Positions 53,059-63,284 are shown, numbered from the stretch's first letter. The stretch: 64,000 bases of DNA from Chryseobacterium formosum (GCF_026460885.1 NZ_JAOVZW010000013.1:310001-374000); one strand, 5' to 3'. Notes: generated from the letters alone by a model not told the origin. Translations and numbers: made by a program.

Positions 53059-54287
53059 AGACAAAATTTATACAGACAGATATTGGTCTTATTCCTCAAG
53101 ATTGGGAGGTGAAGGAGATGCTGGAGATCATTTCGGAAATTTCTATGGGACCTTTTGGATCAGATATTAAGGTTTCAAATTTTGTTAATAAAGGAGTTCC
53201 AGTATTAAATGGATATAATATAAGTGGAATAAAGCTAAAAGAAAGATATTCAAATTTTGTCACAGTAGAAAAAGCTAAAAGTTTAAAGAAAGCCGTAGCA
53301 AAAAGAGGGGATATTGTTGTTACTCATCGAGGAACGATAGGACAAATGGCTTATATACCTGAAGATTCGAGTTTTGAAGAATATGTCATTTCTCAAAGTC
53401 AATTTAGATTTTCTACAAATAAAATGGTCATATATGAATTTGTTGTTTTATTTTTTCATTCAGATAAAGGACAGAATATTATTTTGGAGAGTAAAGGTCA
53501 TACAGGAGTGCCCGCAATTGCTCAAGCTACAACTACATTTAAAAAGTTTCAAATTCCAATTCCACCGCTTTCCGAACAACAAGCCATATCAAAAATATTA
53601 AGTGATATTAATATTTGGATAGAAAGTTTAGAAAAACTTATCTTCAAGAAACAGCTTATCAAACAAGGTGCTATGCAAAAATTGCTTACTCCTAAAAAAG
53701 ATTGGGAAGTGAAATTATTAGGTGAAGTAGCTAATTTTTTTAAAGGAAATGGATTACCAAAAAATAGTATAAATTCTAATGGAAATGTAAAATGTATTCA
53801 TTATGGAGAACTTTTCAGAAAACATAAAGAGGTCATCAATAAAATCACTAATAAGACTTTTAATTTTTCATCGTCATTTCTTTCAAAAGTAAATGATGTA
53901 CTAATGCCTACATCAGATGTTACACCAAGGGGATTAGCAACAGCAAGTTGTATTAAAGAAGAAGGAGTTTTAATAGGAGGTGATATTTTAGTTATCAGAT
54001 TTACGAAAGAAATTGATGGTGCTTATTTTTCTTATTTTGTGAGTAATAATAAAGAGGAAATTTTAAAGCTTGTTAGTGGTTCTACGGTCTATCATCTATA
54101 TGGTTCCGAATTATCAAGTTTAAATTTCAAATATCCAAAATCAAAATCTGAACAAAGCCGAATTGCCAAAATTCTTTTTGATATGGATGTTGAAATAGAA
54201 GCTTTAGAACAAAAACTTGCCAAAGCCAAACAAGTCAAACAAGGATTAATGCAGGAGTTGTTGACAGGAAGGATTAGATTAGTATAA
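53052..54287 (+). CDS. hsdS: Type I restriction-modification specificity subunit S
   Basis: From ATG 53052 the 411 residues show two target-recognition domains. Each is followed by a conserved helical region: IPPLSEQQAISKILSDIN (first) and KSEQSRIAKILFDMDVEI (second), with helices ending in KQLIKQGAMQKLLT and KQVKQGLMQELLTG. That internal repeat fits one half-site per TRD. Recognition sequence cannot be read from this. An earlier GTG (53046) is rejected in favour of the ATG overlapping the hsdM stop. Next gene starts 20 bases later. Confidence 0.95.
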   Translation: MVETKFIQTDIGLIPQDWEVKEMLEIISEISMGPFGSDIKVSNFVNKGVPVLNGYNISGIKLKERYSNFVTVEKAKSLKKAVAKRGDIVVTHRGTIGQMAYIPEDSSFEEYVISQSQFRFSTNKMVIYEFVVLFFHSDKGQNIILESKGHTGVPAIAQATTTFKKFQIPIPPLSEQQAISKILSDINIWIESLEKLIFKKQLIKQGAMQKLLTPKKDWEVKLLGEVANFFKGNGLPKNSINSNGNVKCIHYGELFRKHKEVINKITNKTFNFSSSFLSKVNDVLMPTSDVTPRGLATASCIKEEGVLIGGDILVIRFTKEIDGAYFSYFVSNNKEEILKLVSGSTVYHLYGSELSSLNFKYPKSKSEQSRIAKILFDMDVEIEALEQKLAKAKQVKQGLMQELLTGRIRLV

Positions 54288-54307
54288 TAAAAAATAGGAC
54301 AATAAAG

Positions 54308-54772
54308 ATGAAAGAATATTTACTATGTAATCCCCAGGTATTTGTGACCTTTATTATTGGAATTTTTACATTGTTTATCACTTGGTGGTTTAATCGAAAT
54401 AATCTGAAGATTACTCATCAAAAAATGGAGAAAGAACTCTTTAAAGAGTTTAATGAAAGGTATGATAAATTAAATAATGACCTTAGTAAACTTGATACTG
54501 TCGAAAATTTGAGTCAATTAAAAGAGATTAAATCTAGCGATATTAATAAAACATTGTATGATGTTTTAATGGATTATTTCAATCTTTGTTCAGAACAGTA
54601 TTATTGGTATAAAAGAAAAAGAATTTCTCACGAGATTTGGGATAGTTGGTATTCAGGAATGATGTTCTATTATAATTCGTTTCCAATTGTTAAAGAAGTT
54701 TGGTTAAATGAAATTATTGATGGTGGATATAAGTCATATTATTTAAAAGGAAAAGATGAACTATTTAAGTAA
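54308..54772 (+). CDS. Small one-TM protein inside the type I operon
   Basis: The 154-residue protein has one membrane segment at the N-terminus (about 11-28, VFVTFIIGIFTLFITWWF), then a charged helical cytosolic domain (KITHQKMEKELFKEFNERYD) and an aromatic-rich end (YYWYKRKRISHEIWDSWYSG). Similar short TM-helix proteins are often found beside type I restriction genes; their role is unknown. It could bring part of the restriction complex to the membrane, where phage DNA enters (inference). Confidence 0.6.
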   Translation: MKEYLLCNPQVFVTFIIGIFTLFITWWFNRNNLKITHQKMEKELFKEFNERYDKLNNDLSKLDTVENLSQLKEIKSSDINKTLYDVLMDYFNLCSEQYYWYKRKRISHEIWDSWYSGMMFYYNSFPIVKEVWLNEIIDGGYKSYYLKGKDELFK

Positions 54773-54805
54773 CTAACAAAATTCTAATAACCTGAAAAAC
54801 AAAAC

Positions 54806-56626
54806 ATGAATGAAAATCTTAAAAATATTGAAGAATTATTAGACTTCAGTTTTATAATTGATGCTTACCAAAGAGGTTATAGATGGGACACAGACCAAGT
54901 CTATAGTCTTCTTACGGATATTGATGAATTTACCCTTAAATTTCAATCTTTCTATTGTTTACAGCCTTTAGTCGTTAGAAAAATTGATGATAATACTTAT
55001 GAATTAATTGATGGTCAACAAAGAGCTACTACAATTTCTCTAATCCTGATGTTTTTCAAATCAAAAAGTTATCGTCTTCGATATACAACTAGAAATACTG
55101 AAGAGAGTGGTATAAACTCGTTTATTGTAAATATTCCTGAGCTGTCTTTTCCTGAGTTCACTTTCAAAAAAGACCTTGATAATTTTAATATCATAGATAG
55201 CTTAATATTTAGACATTGGAAAGAAAATATCATTTTAAATAACTCTGAAATAGATAATGTAGATAACTTCTATTTTTATAAGAATTATGTAGTTATCCAT
55301 AACTGGTTTGAGCAGTTTGATGAGGAAGAAAAAGAAGTCTTCAAACATAAATTGCTTAAGAATACAAAAGTAATTTGGTATGTCGAAAATGAAACTACAA
55401 GTGATGAAAAAATAATTGAAAAATTCATCAATTTTAATGAAGGGAAAATAGAACTTGAGCAAGCAGAGTTAATTAAGGCTCTGTTTGTTTTGGATATCGC
55501 TAAAACACCCAATGCTGTTCAAAGACAATACGAAGAAAATCAATTTGCTGATGATTGGAATCTCATTGAGCATCAAATGGGAGACGATAAATTTTGGCAA
55601 TTTATTACCAGTAATAAAAATGATGAGAATATAGCCAACAAAATTAATTTGGTCTTTCAACTGCATAACGGCTTTGGGAAAAGTGAAGATAAATTTTATA
55701 ATTATAGAAAATTTGAAAATTCCTTTAAGAACTCAGAAGAAAAAAATAAACCGAACTGGAGTAAAATTACCCAACTGTACAATGGTTTAGAAGAATGGTT
55801 TTTTGACCGTACTTCATATCATTTGATAGGTGCCATTATCCATCTGACGAACTTCAACATTTCCACAATTCTGGAAAAAGCTCAAGAATCGAGTACCAAA
55901 GTAAAATTCAGAAATGAATTGCGAAAATTGTTGGGTAATGAATTTCTCACCGAAAAATTTAATCTTGAATTAATTAAATATAATGATATCACTGTTTTCA
56001 AGATGCTTTTTTTATTCAATATTGCACTTACTGAAATTGATGATACTGAAACTTTTTTTCCATTTTACAGATTCTACGAAACTAAAAACTGGAATATAGA
56101 ACATATTCTTGCAAAAAATGATGATGGTTTGGATACTTTTGAAGAATTCAAAACTTTTCATCGAGAAATCGATACATTGATTAAAGCATCTACAGATGAA
56201 GAAGTAACTCTCGAAAATAAAAATATTATTAAGGTATTACTTGATGAGTTAGCACAATTGATTTATGAAAGCAAAAAGGGGGTTATAAAGCAAAAAGCAA
56301 AAGAAATAAATGATAAGGTTGCGGAGTTTTTTAGTGTTGATGACTTTAATAATTTATGTCTTTTAGACCAATCCACTAATATTAAAGTGGGTAAAAAGCC
56401 TTTTAGAAGAAAAAGGAATATTATTCTAAAATTAGATGATGAAATTGAAATAAAACCAGATACATATATACCAATGGGAACGGAATATGTATTTTCAAAG
56501 AAATCTACAAAATCCGAATTTTATCAAATTGATTATTGGAGCTTAACAGATAGAGAATCCTATCTCAAGTTTGTACAAAATACAATTTCTAAATTTCTTA
56601 CACCTGAGCAAGATGAGAGAAACTAA
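54806..56626 (+). CDS. DUF262-DUF1524 (GmrSD-type) protein inside the type I operon
   Basis: The 606-residue protein has DUF262 motifs YQRGYRWDTDQV (20-31) and ELIDGQQRATTISLIL (DGQQR at 69-73) and a C-terminal DUF1524-like part with NWNIEHILAKN (H433) and a later NNLCLLDQSTN-KVGKK, the region that in GmrSD forms the His-Me nuclease. It overlaps the next DUF262 gene by 14 bases, so translation is coupled. GmrSD proteins restrict modified phage DNA, which HsdR cannot cut, so together they would widen the operon's range. Its placement between hsdS and hsdR is unusual. Confidence 0.85.
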   Translation: MNENLKNIEELLDFSFIIDAYQRGYRWDTDQVYSLLTDIDEFTLKFQSFYCLQPLVVRKIDDNTYELIDGQQRATTISLILMFFKSKSYRLRYTTRNTEESGINSFIVNIPELSFPEFTFKKDLDNFNIIDSLIFRHWKENIILNNSEIDNVDNFYFYKNYVVIHNWFEQFDEEEKEVFKHKLLKNTKVIWYVENETTSDEKIIEKFINFNEGKIELEQAELIKALFVLDIAKTPNAVQRQYEENQFADDWNLIEHQMGDDKFWQFITSNKNDENIANKINLVFQLHNGFGKSEDKFYNYRKFENSFKNSEEKNKPNWSKITQLYNGLEEWFFDRTSYHLIGAIIHLTNFNISTILEKAQESSTKVKFRNELRKLLGNEFLTEKFNLELIKYNDITVFKMLFLFNIALTEIDDTETFFPFYRFYETKNWNIEHILAKNDDGLDTFEEFKTFHREIDTLIKASTDEEVTLENKNIIKVLLDELAQLIYESKKGVIKQKAKEINDKVAEFFSVDDFNNLCLLDQSTNIKVGKKPFRRKRNIILKLDDEIEIKPDTYIPMGTEYVFSKKSTKSEFYQIDYWSLTDRESYLKFVQNTISKFLTPEQDERN

Positions 56627-59180
56627 ATCTTTTCATGAAATTATTGACGAGCATATTATTGAAGTTCCAATAATACAAAGAGAATATGCGCAAGGAAGAA
56701 CTACAAAAAAAGTAAATTCTATTAGAAAACGATTTGTAACTGACCTTGTGAAAGCAATTACTGAAGATAAAGAAGTTCATTTAGGTTTTGTCTATGGTAA
56801 AATAGAAGGTAAGGAAAGTGCCAGACGTAAAGTATTAAATCGAGAAGCGGTCAACTCTATTTTGGAAGCTGTTAAATTTTATGCAAATAATTTAGAGTTA
56901 AAAATAAAAGCTGAGGTCGAAGAGACTGAATCCGAAAAAACTGATCAAGGAATTCTAAAGTTTGTTCCTTTAGATGGACAACAAAGGCTTACAACATTGT
57001 ATGTTCTTTGTTGGTATTTGTATTATAAAGGTGCAGAATCAAATAATTTAAGATGGTTAAACCACTTTAAATATAGCAATAGAAAATCTGCATTAGCTTT
57101 TTGTAATGAGCTAAAAGATACTGAGAATATTAAAGAACTTAGAAAAAAACAAAAGAAAAATACAGAAACAAGTATTAAAGAATTAATTTCTAACTCAAGT
57201 TTCTTTCTTAAAAAATGGAATAAGGATGCAACTGTAAGCGGAATTTTGGAGATGCTCTTTTCTATTGAAAAAGAATTTAAGTCTGATTTTGATTTTAACA
57301 ATATTTCTATTGAAAACCTTCCTTTCAAATTTGATTTTATGGATTTAGATTCTTTAAATCAAACTGATGAATTGTATGTGAAGATGAATTCTCGTGGAAA
57401 ACAATTATCAGATTATGAGCATTTCAAATCTTGGTTACAGGAAAAATATAAAGATAATACAGACCAAGAACAACAAGAATGGCTTCAGTCTTTTTGGAAA
57501 AAACTAGATACAGATTGGTTAAATTATTTTTGGAGAAATATAGATGTTGATTTCAACGCTTTAGACAATTTCTATTATAACTATATCAAAAATTTGGCAT
57601 TGATGTATTGTTTAGCAAGCAACAATGAGATTCCTTTCGAAAAGGTTAAAGATTTATATGGACAAATTAGAAATACGGAAATATATGATAGCAAAAAAAT
57701 AACATACATTCCTTTAGAAAATTATCTTATCAAGTGGGGAAAAGACGAAGATGAAAAGTCATTTTTTATTTTCAACATAGATGTACTTAAATTTATAGAG
57801 AGGACTTTCGAATCGCTCATATATTTAGAAGAGAAAGAAAATTTTGATAAATTAAATCTTGAAAAAATAATTTGTAACCCTTTTGTAGAAAATCAAATAA
57901 CAGACTTTTTCTTAAAATCAAATTTGTTTACTCCATCTTTATGGAATACAGTTTTTTATTATTCATTTTTAGTTTTCATCAACGATAGAGAAAATGTACA
58001 ATATTCAATCGAAAGCTTGAAAGTATGGTTACGTTATACAAGGAATACTATATACAATACTTATATTCAAAGTCCGGAAAATTTTAATAGTGCTCTAAAG
58101 CAAATTAACAATCTTGAAGCGTATAAATTTAATATTGGCGAAGCTATACTAGACAATAATGTTGGAAATGTTTTCTTTGAAAATACACAATTTGACGAAG
58201 AAAAAATAAAATTAAATTTGTTACAAGAATATAAATGGGAAGAATCAATTTTCGGAATAGAAAACCACCCTTATCTTTTTGGACAAATAAACTTTATCTT
58301 AGATTTTTCAAAAGATGGATCAGGTAACTATGTTTTAGAAAATTTCAAAAAATATTGTAATGCGGTTTCAAAATTATATGGAGAAGAAATTAGGCTAAAT
58401 TCCGAAAAAGTATTAGAACGCTTTCTTTTTTGTCAAGATGATTATTTGCCAGAATATAAGTCAAACCATATTTTTTGTACTGGTTCTTTAGGAGGTTTAA
58501 GAACAAAAAATGAAAATTGGAGATTGTTTTTTAAAGGCAATAAAATCAATATTTTAAAAGATTCAATCGATAAATTAGAAGATAAAAAAATAACACCGGA
58601 ATTATTATCTGATTATATTAAAAATTATCTAAAAACAAAAAATCTAAAACAATCGGATTGGAAATACTTGTTTCTTAAATATCCGCAAGCAATTAATTAT
58701 TGCAAAGAAAGTGCTATAAGATGGAACTCAGCTAACGACATTCGTTTATTAAAGGGGTTTCCTATTACCGCTTATCATAGTGAATTGAGAACCTATTGTT
58801 TTTTCTTGGATAATAGAAATAAAAATTCCACAGATGAAAACAGGATAGCTCCAGAGAAGTTTTTCCCATTCTCGAAATTTTGGTATTTTGAAGACAAGAA
58901 TACAGCAGGTCATGCAGGATGTTATTTAGAAGGATTTAATGTCCAGGAAAAAGAGTATAAATTGGAAATAAAGTATTCTAAAGAAGAGGATGAATATCAA
59001 TTATGTTTTTATCACAAAGTAGATGAAATAGAAAGTCGAAAAACGGATATTAATTTGGAAAAACTTGGATTTGTATTAGATGAAAAAGATGGGCAATATT
59101 TAAAAACTGTTCCGTATAAAAAATTAGAAAATGAATTAAAAAAGTTATGTACAGAGCTTAAAACTTTAAACCATGATTAA
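56613..59180 (+). CDS. DUF262-family protein, second GmrSD-like subunit of the type I operon
   Basis: From ATG 56613 (MRETKSFHEIIDEH) the protein has 855 residues. DUF262 motifs: VPIIQREYAQGR (about 17-28) and FVPLDGQQRLTTLYVL (DGQQR at 121-125), plus ELYVKMNSRGKQLSDYEHFK, the family's second conserved block. The C-terminal part (FCTGSLGGLRTKNENWRLFF; ITAYHSELRTYCFFLDNRN) has no evident HNH motif, so it may be an NTPase/sensor while the preceding protein supplies the nuclease, like the split GmrS/GmrD pair. It overlaps hsdR by 8 bases and hence is translationally coupled to it. Confidence 0.82.
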   Translation: MRETKSFHEIIDEHIIEVPIIQREYAQGRTTKKVNSIRKRFVTDLVKAITEDKEVHLGFVYGKIEGKESARRKVLNREAVNSILEAVKFYANNLELKIKAEVEETESEKTDQGILKFVPLDGQQRLTTLYVLCWYLYYKGAESNNLRWLNHFKYSNRKSALAFCNELKDTENIKELRKKQKKNTETSIKELISNSSFFLKKWNKDATVSGILEMLFSIEKEFKSDFDFNNISIENLPFKFDFMDLDSLNQTDELYVKMNSRGKQLSDYEHFKSWLQEKYKDNTDQEQQEWLQSFWKKLDTDWLNYFWRNIDVDFNALDNFYYNYIKNLALMYCLASNNEIPFEKVKDLYGQIRNTEIYDSKKITYIPLENYLIKWGKDEDEKSFFIFNIDVLKFIERTFESLIYLEEKENFDKLNLEKIICNPFVENQITDFFLKSNLFTPSLWNTVFYYSFLVFINDRENVQYSIESLKVWLRYTRNTIYNTYIQSPENFNSALKQINNLEAYKFNIGEAILDNNVGNVFFENTQFDEEKIKLNLLQEYKWEESIFGIENHPYLFGQINFILDFSKDGSGNYVLENFKKYCNAVSKLYGEEIRLNSEKVLERFLFCQDDYLPEYKSNHIFCTGSLGGLRTKNENWRLFFKGNKINILKDSIDKLEDKKITPELLSDYIKNYLKTKNLKQSDWKYLFLKYPQAINYCKESAIRWNSANDIRLLKGFPITAYHSELRTYCFFLDNRNKNSTDENRIAPEKFFPFSKFWYFEDKNTAGHAGCYLEGFNVQEKEYKLEIKYSKEEDEYQLCFYHKVDEIESRKTDINLEKLGFVLDEKDGQYLKTVPYKKLENELKKLCTELKTLNHD

Positions 59181-62100
59181 TCCAATAGAACGAATTACCC
59201 AAAATCGAATTGTACAGCTTTTTAAAGAGTTAGGTTATACCTATTATGGTAACTGGGAAGAGCGAGAGCAAAATAACAATATCGAAGAAACCTATCTGAA
59301 ATCTTTTTTGCTAAAACAAGGATATTCTGAATCTTTGGTTAAAAAAGCAGTTCAAGAAACGCTACAATTAGCTCAAACCAATGCTGGAAACATTTATGAG
59401 CGTAATAAGAACTTTTACTCATTGCTTCGTTATGGTGTAAAAGCTAAAGAAAATATAGGAGAGCATAATCAAACCATTAATTTAATAGATTGGGAGAAAT
59501 GGGATAATAATGATTTTGGAATTGCAGAAGAAGTCACACTTAGAGGCAATAAAGTTCGTAGACCTGATATAGTATTATATGTAAATGGAATAGCATTAGG
59601 TGTTTTAGAATTAAAACGTGGAATAGTTGATATTTCGGAAAGTATCCGGCAGAATATTTCTAATCAAAAGGAGAAATTTAATGAAAACTTTTTTACTACT
59701 GTTCAATTTATTCTTGCAGGCAACAATACACAAGGATTAAAGTATGGTACTATCGAAACTTCTGAAAAATATTATTTGTCTTGGAAAGAAGATGAAGAAG
59801 ACAATGAAGGATATAAGTTAGATAAGTATCTTAAAAAATTGTGTAACAAAGAACGTTTTTTAGATATTATCTATAACACAGTGATATTTGATGCAGGAGT
59901 AAAAAAATTACCTCGTCCACATCAGTATTTTGCATTGAAGGAATCTCAACAATTTCTACTTCAAAATGAAGGAGGAATTATTTGGCATACACAGGGTTCG
60001 GGTAAAAGTATCTTAATGATCATTCTGGCAAAATGGATTTTGGAGAATATTACTAATTCCCGTGTAGTATTATTGACAGATCGAACAGAGCTGGATAAAC
60101 AAATTGGTGATAATTTCGAGAATATGGGTGAACAGGTTGCCCGTACTCGTTCAGGAAATGAATTAATGCAATTTTTAACACAACCTAAACCTCGTTTAAT
60201 TGCTTCCCTTATTCATAAGTTTGGTAATAAAGGTGAGACAGACTATAAAACATTTATAGCAGAAATTAACAATAATCCATTACCAGTACAAGGAAATGTT
60301 TTTGTATTTGTAGATGAATGTCATCGTACTCAGAGTGGTAAATTAAATGAGACGATGAAAGTAATTCTGCAAGAAGCTACTTTTATTGGGTTTACAGGCA
60401 CTCCACTGCTGAAAAAAGATAAACAAACCACTATGGATATTTTCGGAAGATATATTCATACCTATAAATTCAATGAAGCTGTGTATGATGGAGTAGTAAA
60501 AGATTTGGTTTATGAAGGGAGGAATATAGAGCAAAATCTTTCTTCGCAGGAAAAAGTGGATGCATGGTTTGAAGCTAAAACAAAAGGCTTGAATGATTTT
60601 CAAAAATCGGAATTAAAAAAACGATGGGGTACGATGCAAAATGTATTAAGTTCTCGTTCACGAATGGATAAAATTGTTTCGGATATTTTATTTGATTTTA
60701 GTGTAAAGGCACGGTTGGCTTCTGAAAAAGGAAATGCAATTTTAGTCGCTTCCAGTATATATGAAGCTTGCAAATATTATGAACTGTTTCAAAATACCCC
60801 TTTCAAAAGTAAAAGTGCAATAATAACCTCTTATAATCCCCAGACCAAAGATATCACAACTGAAGATACAGGTGAATATACAGAAACGGATAAAGAATAC
60901 ATTTATAAGGTTTACGAAAGATTATTAGCAGATGTTGTTCCACTATCAGGTAAAACCAAAACAGAGACCTATGAAGATAGTAATAAAGATTTATTCATAA
61001 AACAGCCAGCAAGGATGAAGCTATTAATAGTAGTTTCTAAATTATTGACAGGTTTTGATGCTCCTCCATGTTCATATATTTACATAGATAAAAAAATGCA
61101 GGATCACACTTTATTTCAAGCAATTTGTAGAACTAACCGATTAGATACTGATGACAAAGATTTTGGATATATCATAGACTATATGGAGCTATTTGGAAAA
61201 GTAACAGATGCGATTGATGTATATACTTCCGAGTTAGATATAGAAAGTTTTACTAAAGAAGAAGTTGATATCCAGCTAAAAGATCGTCTTAACATGGCGC
61301 GTGAACGTATTGAAAATACATTAGAAGAATTAGAAGCTCTCTGTGAACCTGTTGAAATTCATAGAACAGATTTAGAGTATATCCATTACTTCTGTGGAAA
61401 TACAGAAATTCCATCAGACTTGAAAGCAAATGAATATAAAAGAGTTGCTTTGTACAAAGCTATTGTTTCTTACTTAAGAGCGTATACTAATATAAAAGCA
61501 GAATTAGAATTAGCTGGCTATACAAAAAACGAGATAATTCATTTTGAGGAACGACTTTATTTCTATTTAAAACTAAGAGAAATTATTCGCATAGCAAGTG
61601 GAGAAACCTTAGATTTAAAAGCTTACGAAGCAGATATGCGACATTTAATAGACAATTACATTCAGGCAAGCGAATCACAAGTAATTTCTCCATTTGAAGA
61701 TATTTCCTTGTTAGATTTAATGGAATCAGATATTTTCAATACAATTGAGATGTTGCCTGAAAGTATTCGTAGTAGTCCAGAAGCTGTTGCTGAGGTTATA
61801 GAAAATAGTATAAGCTCAAAAATCGTTGAAAAACATCTTTTAGATCCTAAATATTTTGAAAAAATGTCTCATTTACTTTCTGCATTGATTGAACAGAGAA
61901 AGAAAGGAGTATTACAATATCGAGAATATCTTGAAAAGGCATCCGATTTAATTAAAAAGGTAAAAACGGGAAAAAATGATAATATTCCTTTATCTATTAA
62001 AACTATAGGAATGGGAGCTATTTATAATTATTTGAGTAAAAATGAAGAATTAACAATAGCCTGCGAGCTAGCTATTCAGAAATCTAAGAAAGAAGGTTTT

Positions 62101-62217
62101 AGAGAGAATATTCAAAAACAAAATGAGATCAAGGAAGCTATTTATGAAGTTTTAAATGATGAAGAAAAAACAGTAGAAATATATACGATTGTTGAAAATA
62201 ATAAACTTGATTATTAA
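59173..62217 (+). CDS. hsdR: Type I restriction enzyme R subunit (endonuclease/translocase)
   Basis: The 1014-residue protein has an N-terminal PD-(D/E)xK nuclease with RRPDIVLYVNG (D132) and LELKRG (E146, K148), a helicase motif I HTQGSGKS (272-279), motif II DECH (381-384), and motif III-like FTGTPLL. The C-terminal helicase half contains VVSKLLTGFDAPPCSYIY and ICRTNRL. It pumps DNA past the M2S complex and cuts when stalled. It is complete, with all catalytic residues, so the system can be active. The upstream neighbour overlaps its start, and the following gene begins at the base after its stop. Confidence 0.96.
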   Translation: MINPIERITQNRIVQLFKELGYTYYGNWEEREQNNNIEETYLKSFLLKQGYSESLVKKAVQETLQLAQTNAGNIYERNKNFYSLLRYGVKAKENIGEHNQTINLIDWEKWDNNDFGIAEEVTLRGNKVRRPDIVLYVNGIALGVLELKRGIVDISESIRQNISNQKEKFNENFFTTVQFILAGNNTQGLKYGTIETSEKYYLSWKEDEEDNEGYKLDKYLKKLCNKERFLDIIYNTVIFDAGVKKLPRPHQYFALKESQQFLLQNEGGIIWHTQGSGKSILMIILAKWILENITNSRVVLLTDRTELDKQIGDNFENMGEQVARTRSGNELMQFLTQPKPRLIASLIHKFGNKGETDYKTFIAEINNNPLPVQGNVFVFVDECHRTQSGKLNETMKVILQEATFIGFTGTPLLKKDKQTTMDIFGRYIHTYKFNEAVYDGVVKDLVYEGRNIEQNLSSQEKVDAWFEAKTKGLNDFQKSELKKRWGTMQNVLSSRSRMDKIVSDILFDFSVKARLASEKGNAILVASSIYEACKYYELFQNTPFKSKSAIITSYNPQTKDITTEDTGEYTETDKEYIYKVYERLLADVVPLSGKTKTETYEDSNKDLFIKQPARMKLLIVVSKLLTGFDAPPCSYIYIDKKMQDHTLFQAICRTNRLDTDDKDFGYIIDYMELFGKVTDAIDVYTSELDIESFTKEEVDIQLKDRLNMARERIENTLEELEALCEPVEIHRTDLEYIHYFCGNTEIPSDLKANEYKRVALYKAIVSYLRAYTNIKAELELAGYTKNEIIHFEERLYFYLKLREIIRIASGETLDLKAYEADMRHLIDNYIQASESQVISPFEDISLLDLMESDIFNTIEMLPESIRSSPEAVAEVIENSISSKIVEKHLLDPKYFEKMSHLLSALIEQRKKGVLQYREYLEKASDLIKKVKTGKNDNIPLSIKTIGMGAIYNYLSKNEELTIACELAIQKSKKEGFRENIQKQNEIKEAIYEVLNDEEKTVEIYTIVENNKLDY

Positions 62218-62913
62218 ATGTCAGACGTGCTAAAATTTAACGATATTGAAGTTGAGCTTTCTTTTAAAAACATAAAGAATATTCATTTGAGAGTACACCC
62301 CCCTTATGGAAAAGTTACTTTGTCTTCTCCTGAGAATATTAGTGTCGAACATTTAAGAGTTTATATTAGTACAAAGTTAGGTTGGATACGTCGAGAGAAG
62401 AAAAAAATAACATCTCAAAAAAGAGAACCTGAATATCTTTATATAAACGACGAAAGTCATTATTTTTTTGGAAAACGTTATTTATTAAAAATAATAGAAT
62501 CTAATAAAAAGTCTGAAGTTGTTCTTCTCCACAGTAAAATTGAAGTTACTGTACCAGAAGGAAGTGATAGAGAATTTGTTAAAGATAAGTTATATCAATG
62601 GTATAGAAAGCAATTGCGCCAATTCCTATTTGATAAAATAGAATTTTATAAGGCGAAAATGAATGTCTGTCCTAAAGGTTTTGGAATCAGAAGAGTAAAA
62701 ACGAAATGGGGAAGTTGTAATGATACAGCTAAAACATTATGGTTTAATATTGAACTAGCTAAAAAGCCTAAAGATTGTATTGAGTATATTGTTGTTCATG
62801 AATTAGTCCATTTAAAAGAACGTAATCATAATAAGAATTTTGTAATATTAATGAATAAATATTTTCCTAACTGGCAATTAAGGAAAAAAGAATTGAATGA
62901 TTTGCCTATTTAA
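62218..62913 (+). CDS. YgjP-like zinc metallopeptidase (DUF45/M48-type) of the type I operon
   Basis: The 231-residue protein has the YgjP/DUF45 pattern: RVKTKWGSCNDTAKTLWFN, then YIVVHELVHLKERNHNKNF with HELVH (H194, E195, H198) as the gluzincin-type zinc site. It starts at the base following the hsdR stop codon, so it is the last gene of the restriction operon. Such metallopeptidases commonly end type I R-M operons; they are thought to control or degrade R subunits or to act in defence, but the role is not settled. No signal or TM. Confidence 0.9.
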   Translation: MSDVLKFNDIEVELSFKNIKNIHLRVHPPYGKVTLSSPENISVEHLRVYISTKLGWIRREKKKITSQKREPEYLYINDESHYFFGKRYLLKIIESNKKSEVVLLHSKIEVTVPEGSDREFVKDKLYQWYRKQLRQFLFDKIEFYKAKMNVCPKGFGIRRVKTKWGSCNDTAKTLWFNIELAKKPKDCIEYIVVHELVHLKERNHNKNFVILMNKYFPNWQLRKKELNDLPI

Positions 62914-62929
62914 CTTGTAGCTGAAGATT

Positions 62930-62961
62930 AAATAAATCCCAACTCTCGTCAGGATTTATTT
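62930..62961 (+). terminator. Terminator of the type I operon, hairpin repeat copy 1
   Basis: AAATAAATCC (62930-62939) and GGATTTATTT (62952-62961) form a perfect 10-bp stem, 16 bases after the last stop codon. The core AAATCCC...GTCAGGATTT recurs at 63235 and 63961. Confidence 0.7.
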
Positions 62962-62979
62962 CGAAAATATGTATCATAT

Positions 62980-63153
62980 TTATTTTCTAAGATACTTCTC
63001 GACTGCATCAGCAGAAGTTCCGACAGCCTTTACAGCTTCTTTCAAACGTTCTTTCGTAACGCCAAGTTCTTTAGACCAGTAGTCTAGTTCCCAGCTTTCA
63101 TTCACATTTACTTTGGTTGCATCTTCTGGTTTTTTGGTTAAATCATCACTCAT
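62980..63153 (-). CDS. DUF3606-family small protein
   Basis: From ATG 63153 the 57 residues contain KVNVNESWELDYWSKELGVT followed by KERLKEAVKAVGTSADAVEK, the whole of a DUF3606 domain (a short three-helix protein of about 60 residues). Function unknown; widespread as a small soluble protein and often a stray neighbour. An in-frame extension to 63243 overlaps the hairpin repeat and has no coding character. Confidence 0.85.
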   Translation of the reverse strand: MSDDLTKKPEDATKVNVNESWELDYWSKELGVTKERLKEAVKAVGTSADAVEKYLRK

Positions 63154-63234
63154 AATATAATTTTTTTGATTAATAATAGTAAAGATAAAAAGGTTTATCA
63201 TCGTACAATTACGGGTTTCCGTAAAAAACAAAAA

Positions 63235-63257
63235 AAATCCCAATATTGTCAGGATTT
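63235..63257 (-). terminator. Hairpin repeat copy 2, terminator of the gene at 63285
   Basis: AAATCC (63235-63240) - CAATATTGTCA - GGATTT (63252-63257). On the minus strand it is followed by TTTTTTTG, as expected for a terminator of the leftward gene 63285-63902. The loop is nearly the same as in the two other copies. Confidence 0.6.
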
Positions 63258-63284
63258 AAATTTTGTCAGTGATTCTATAAGTTC

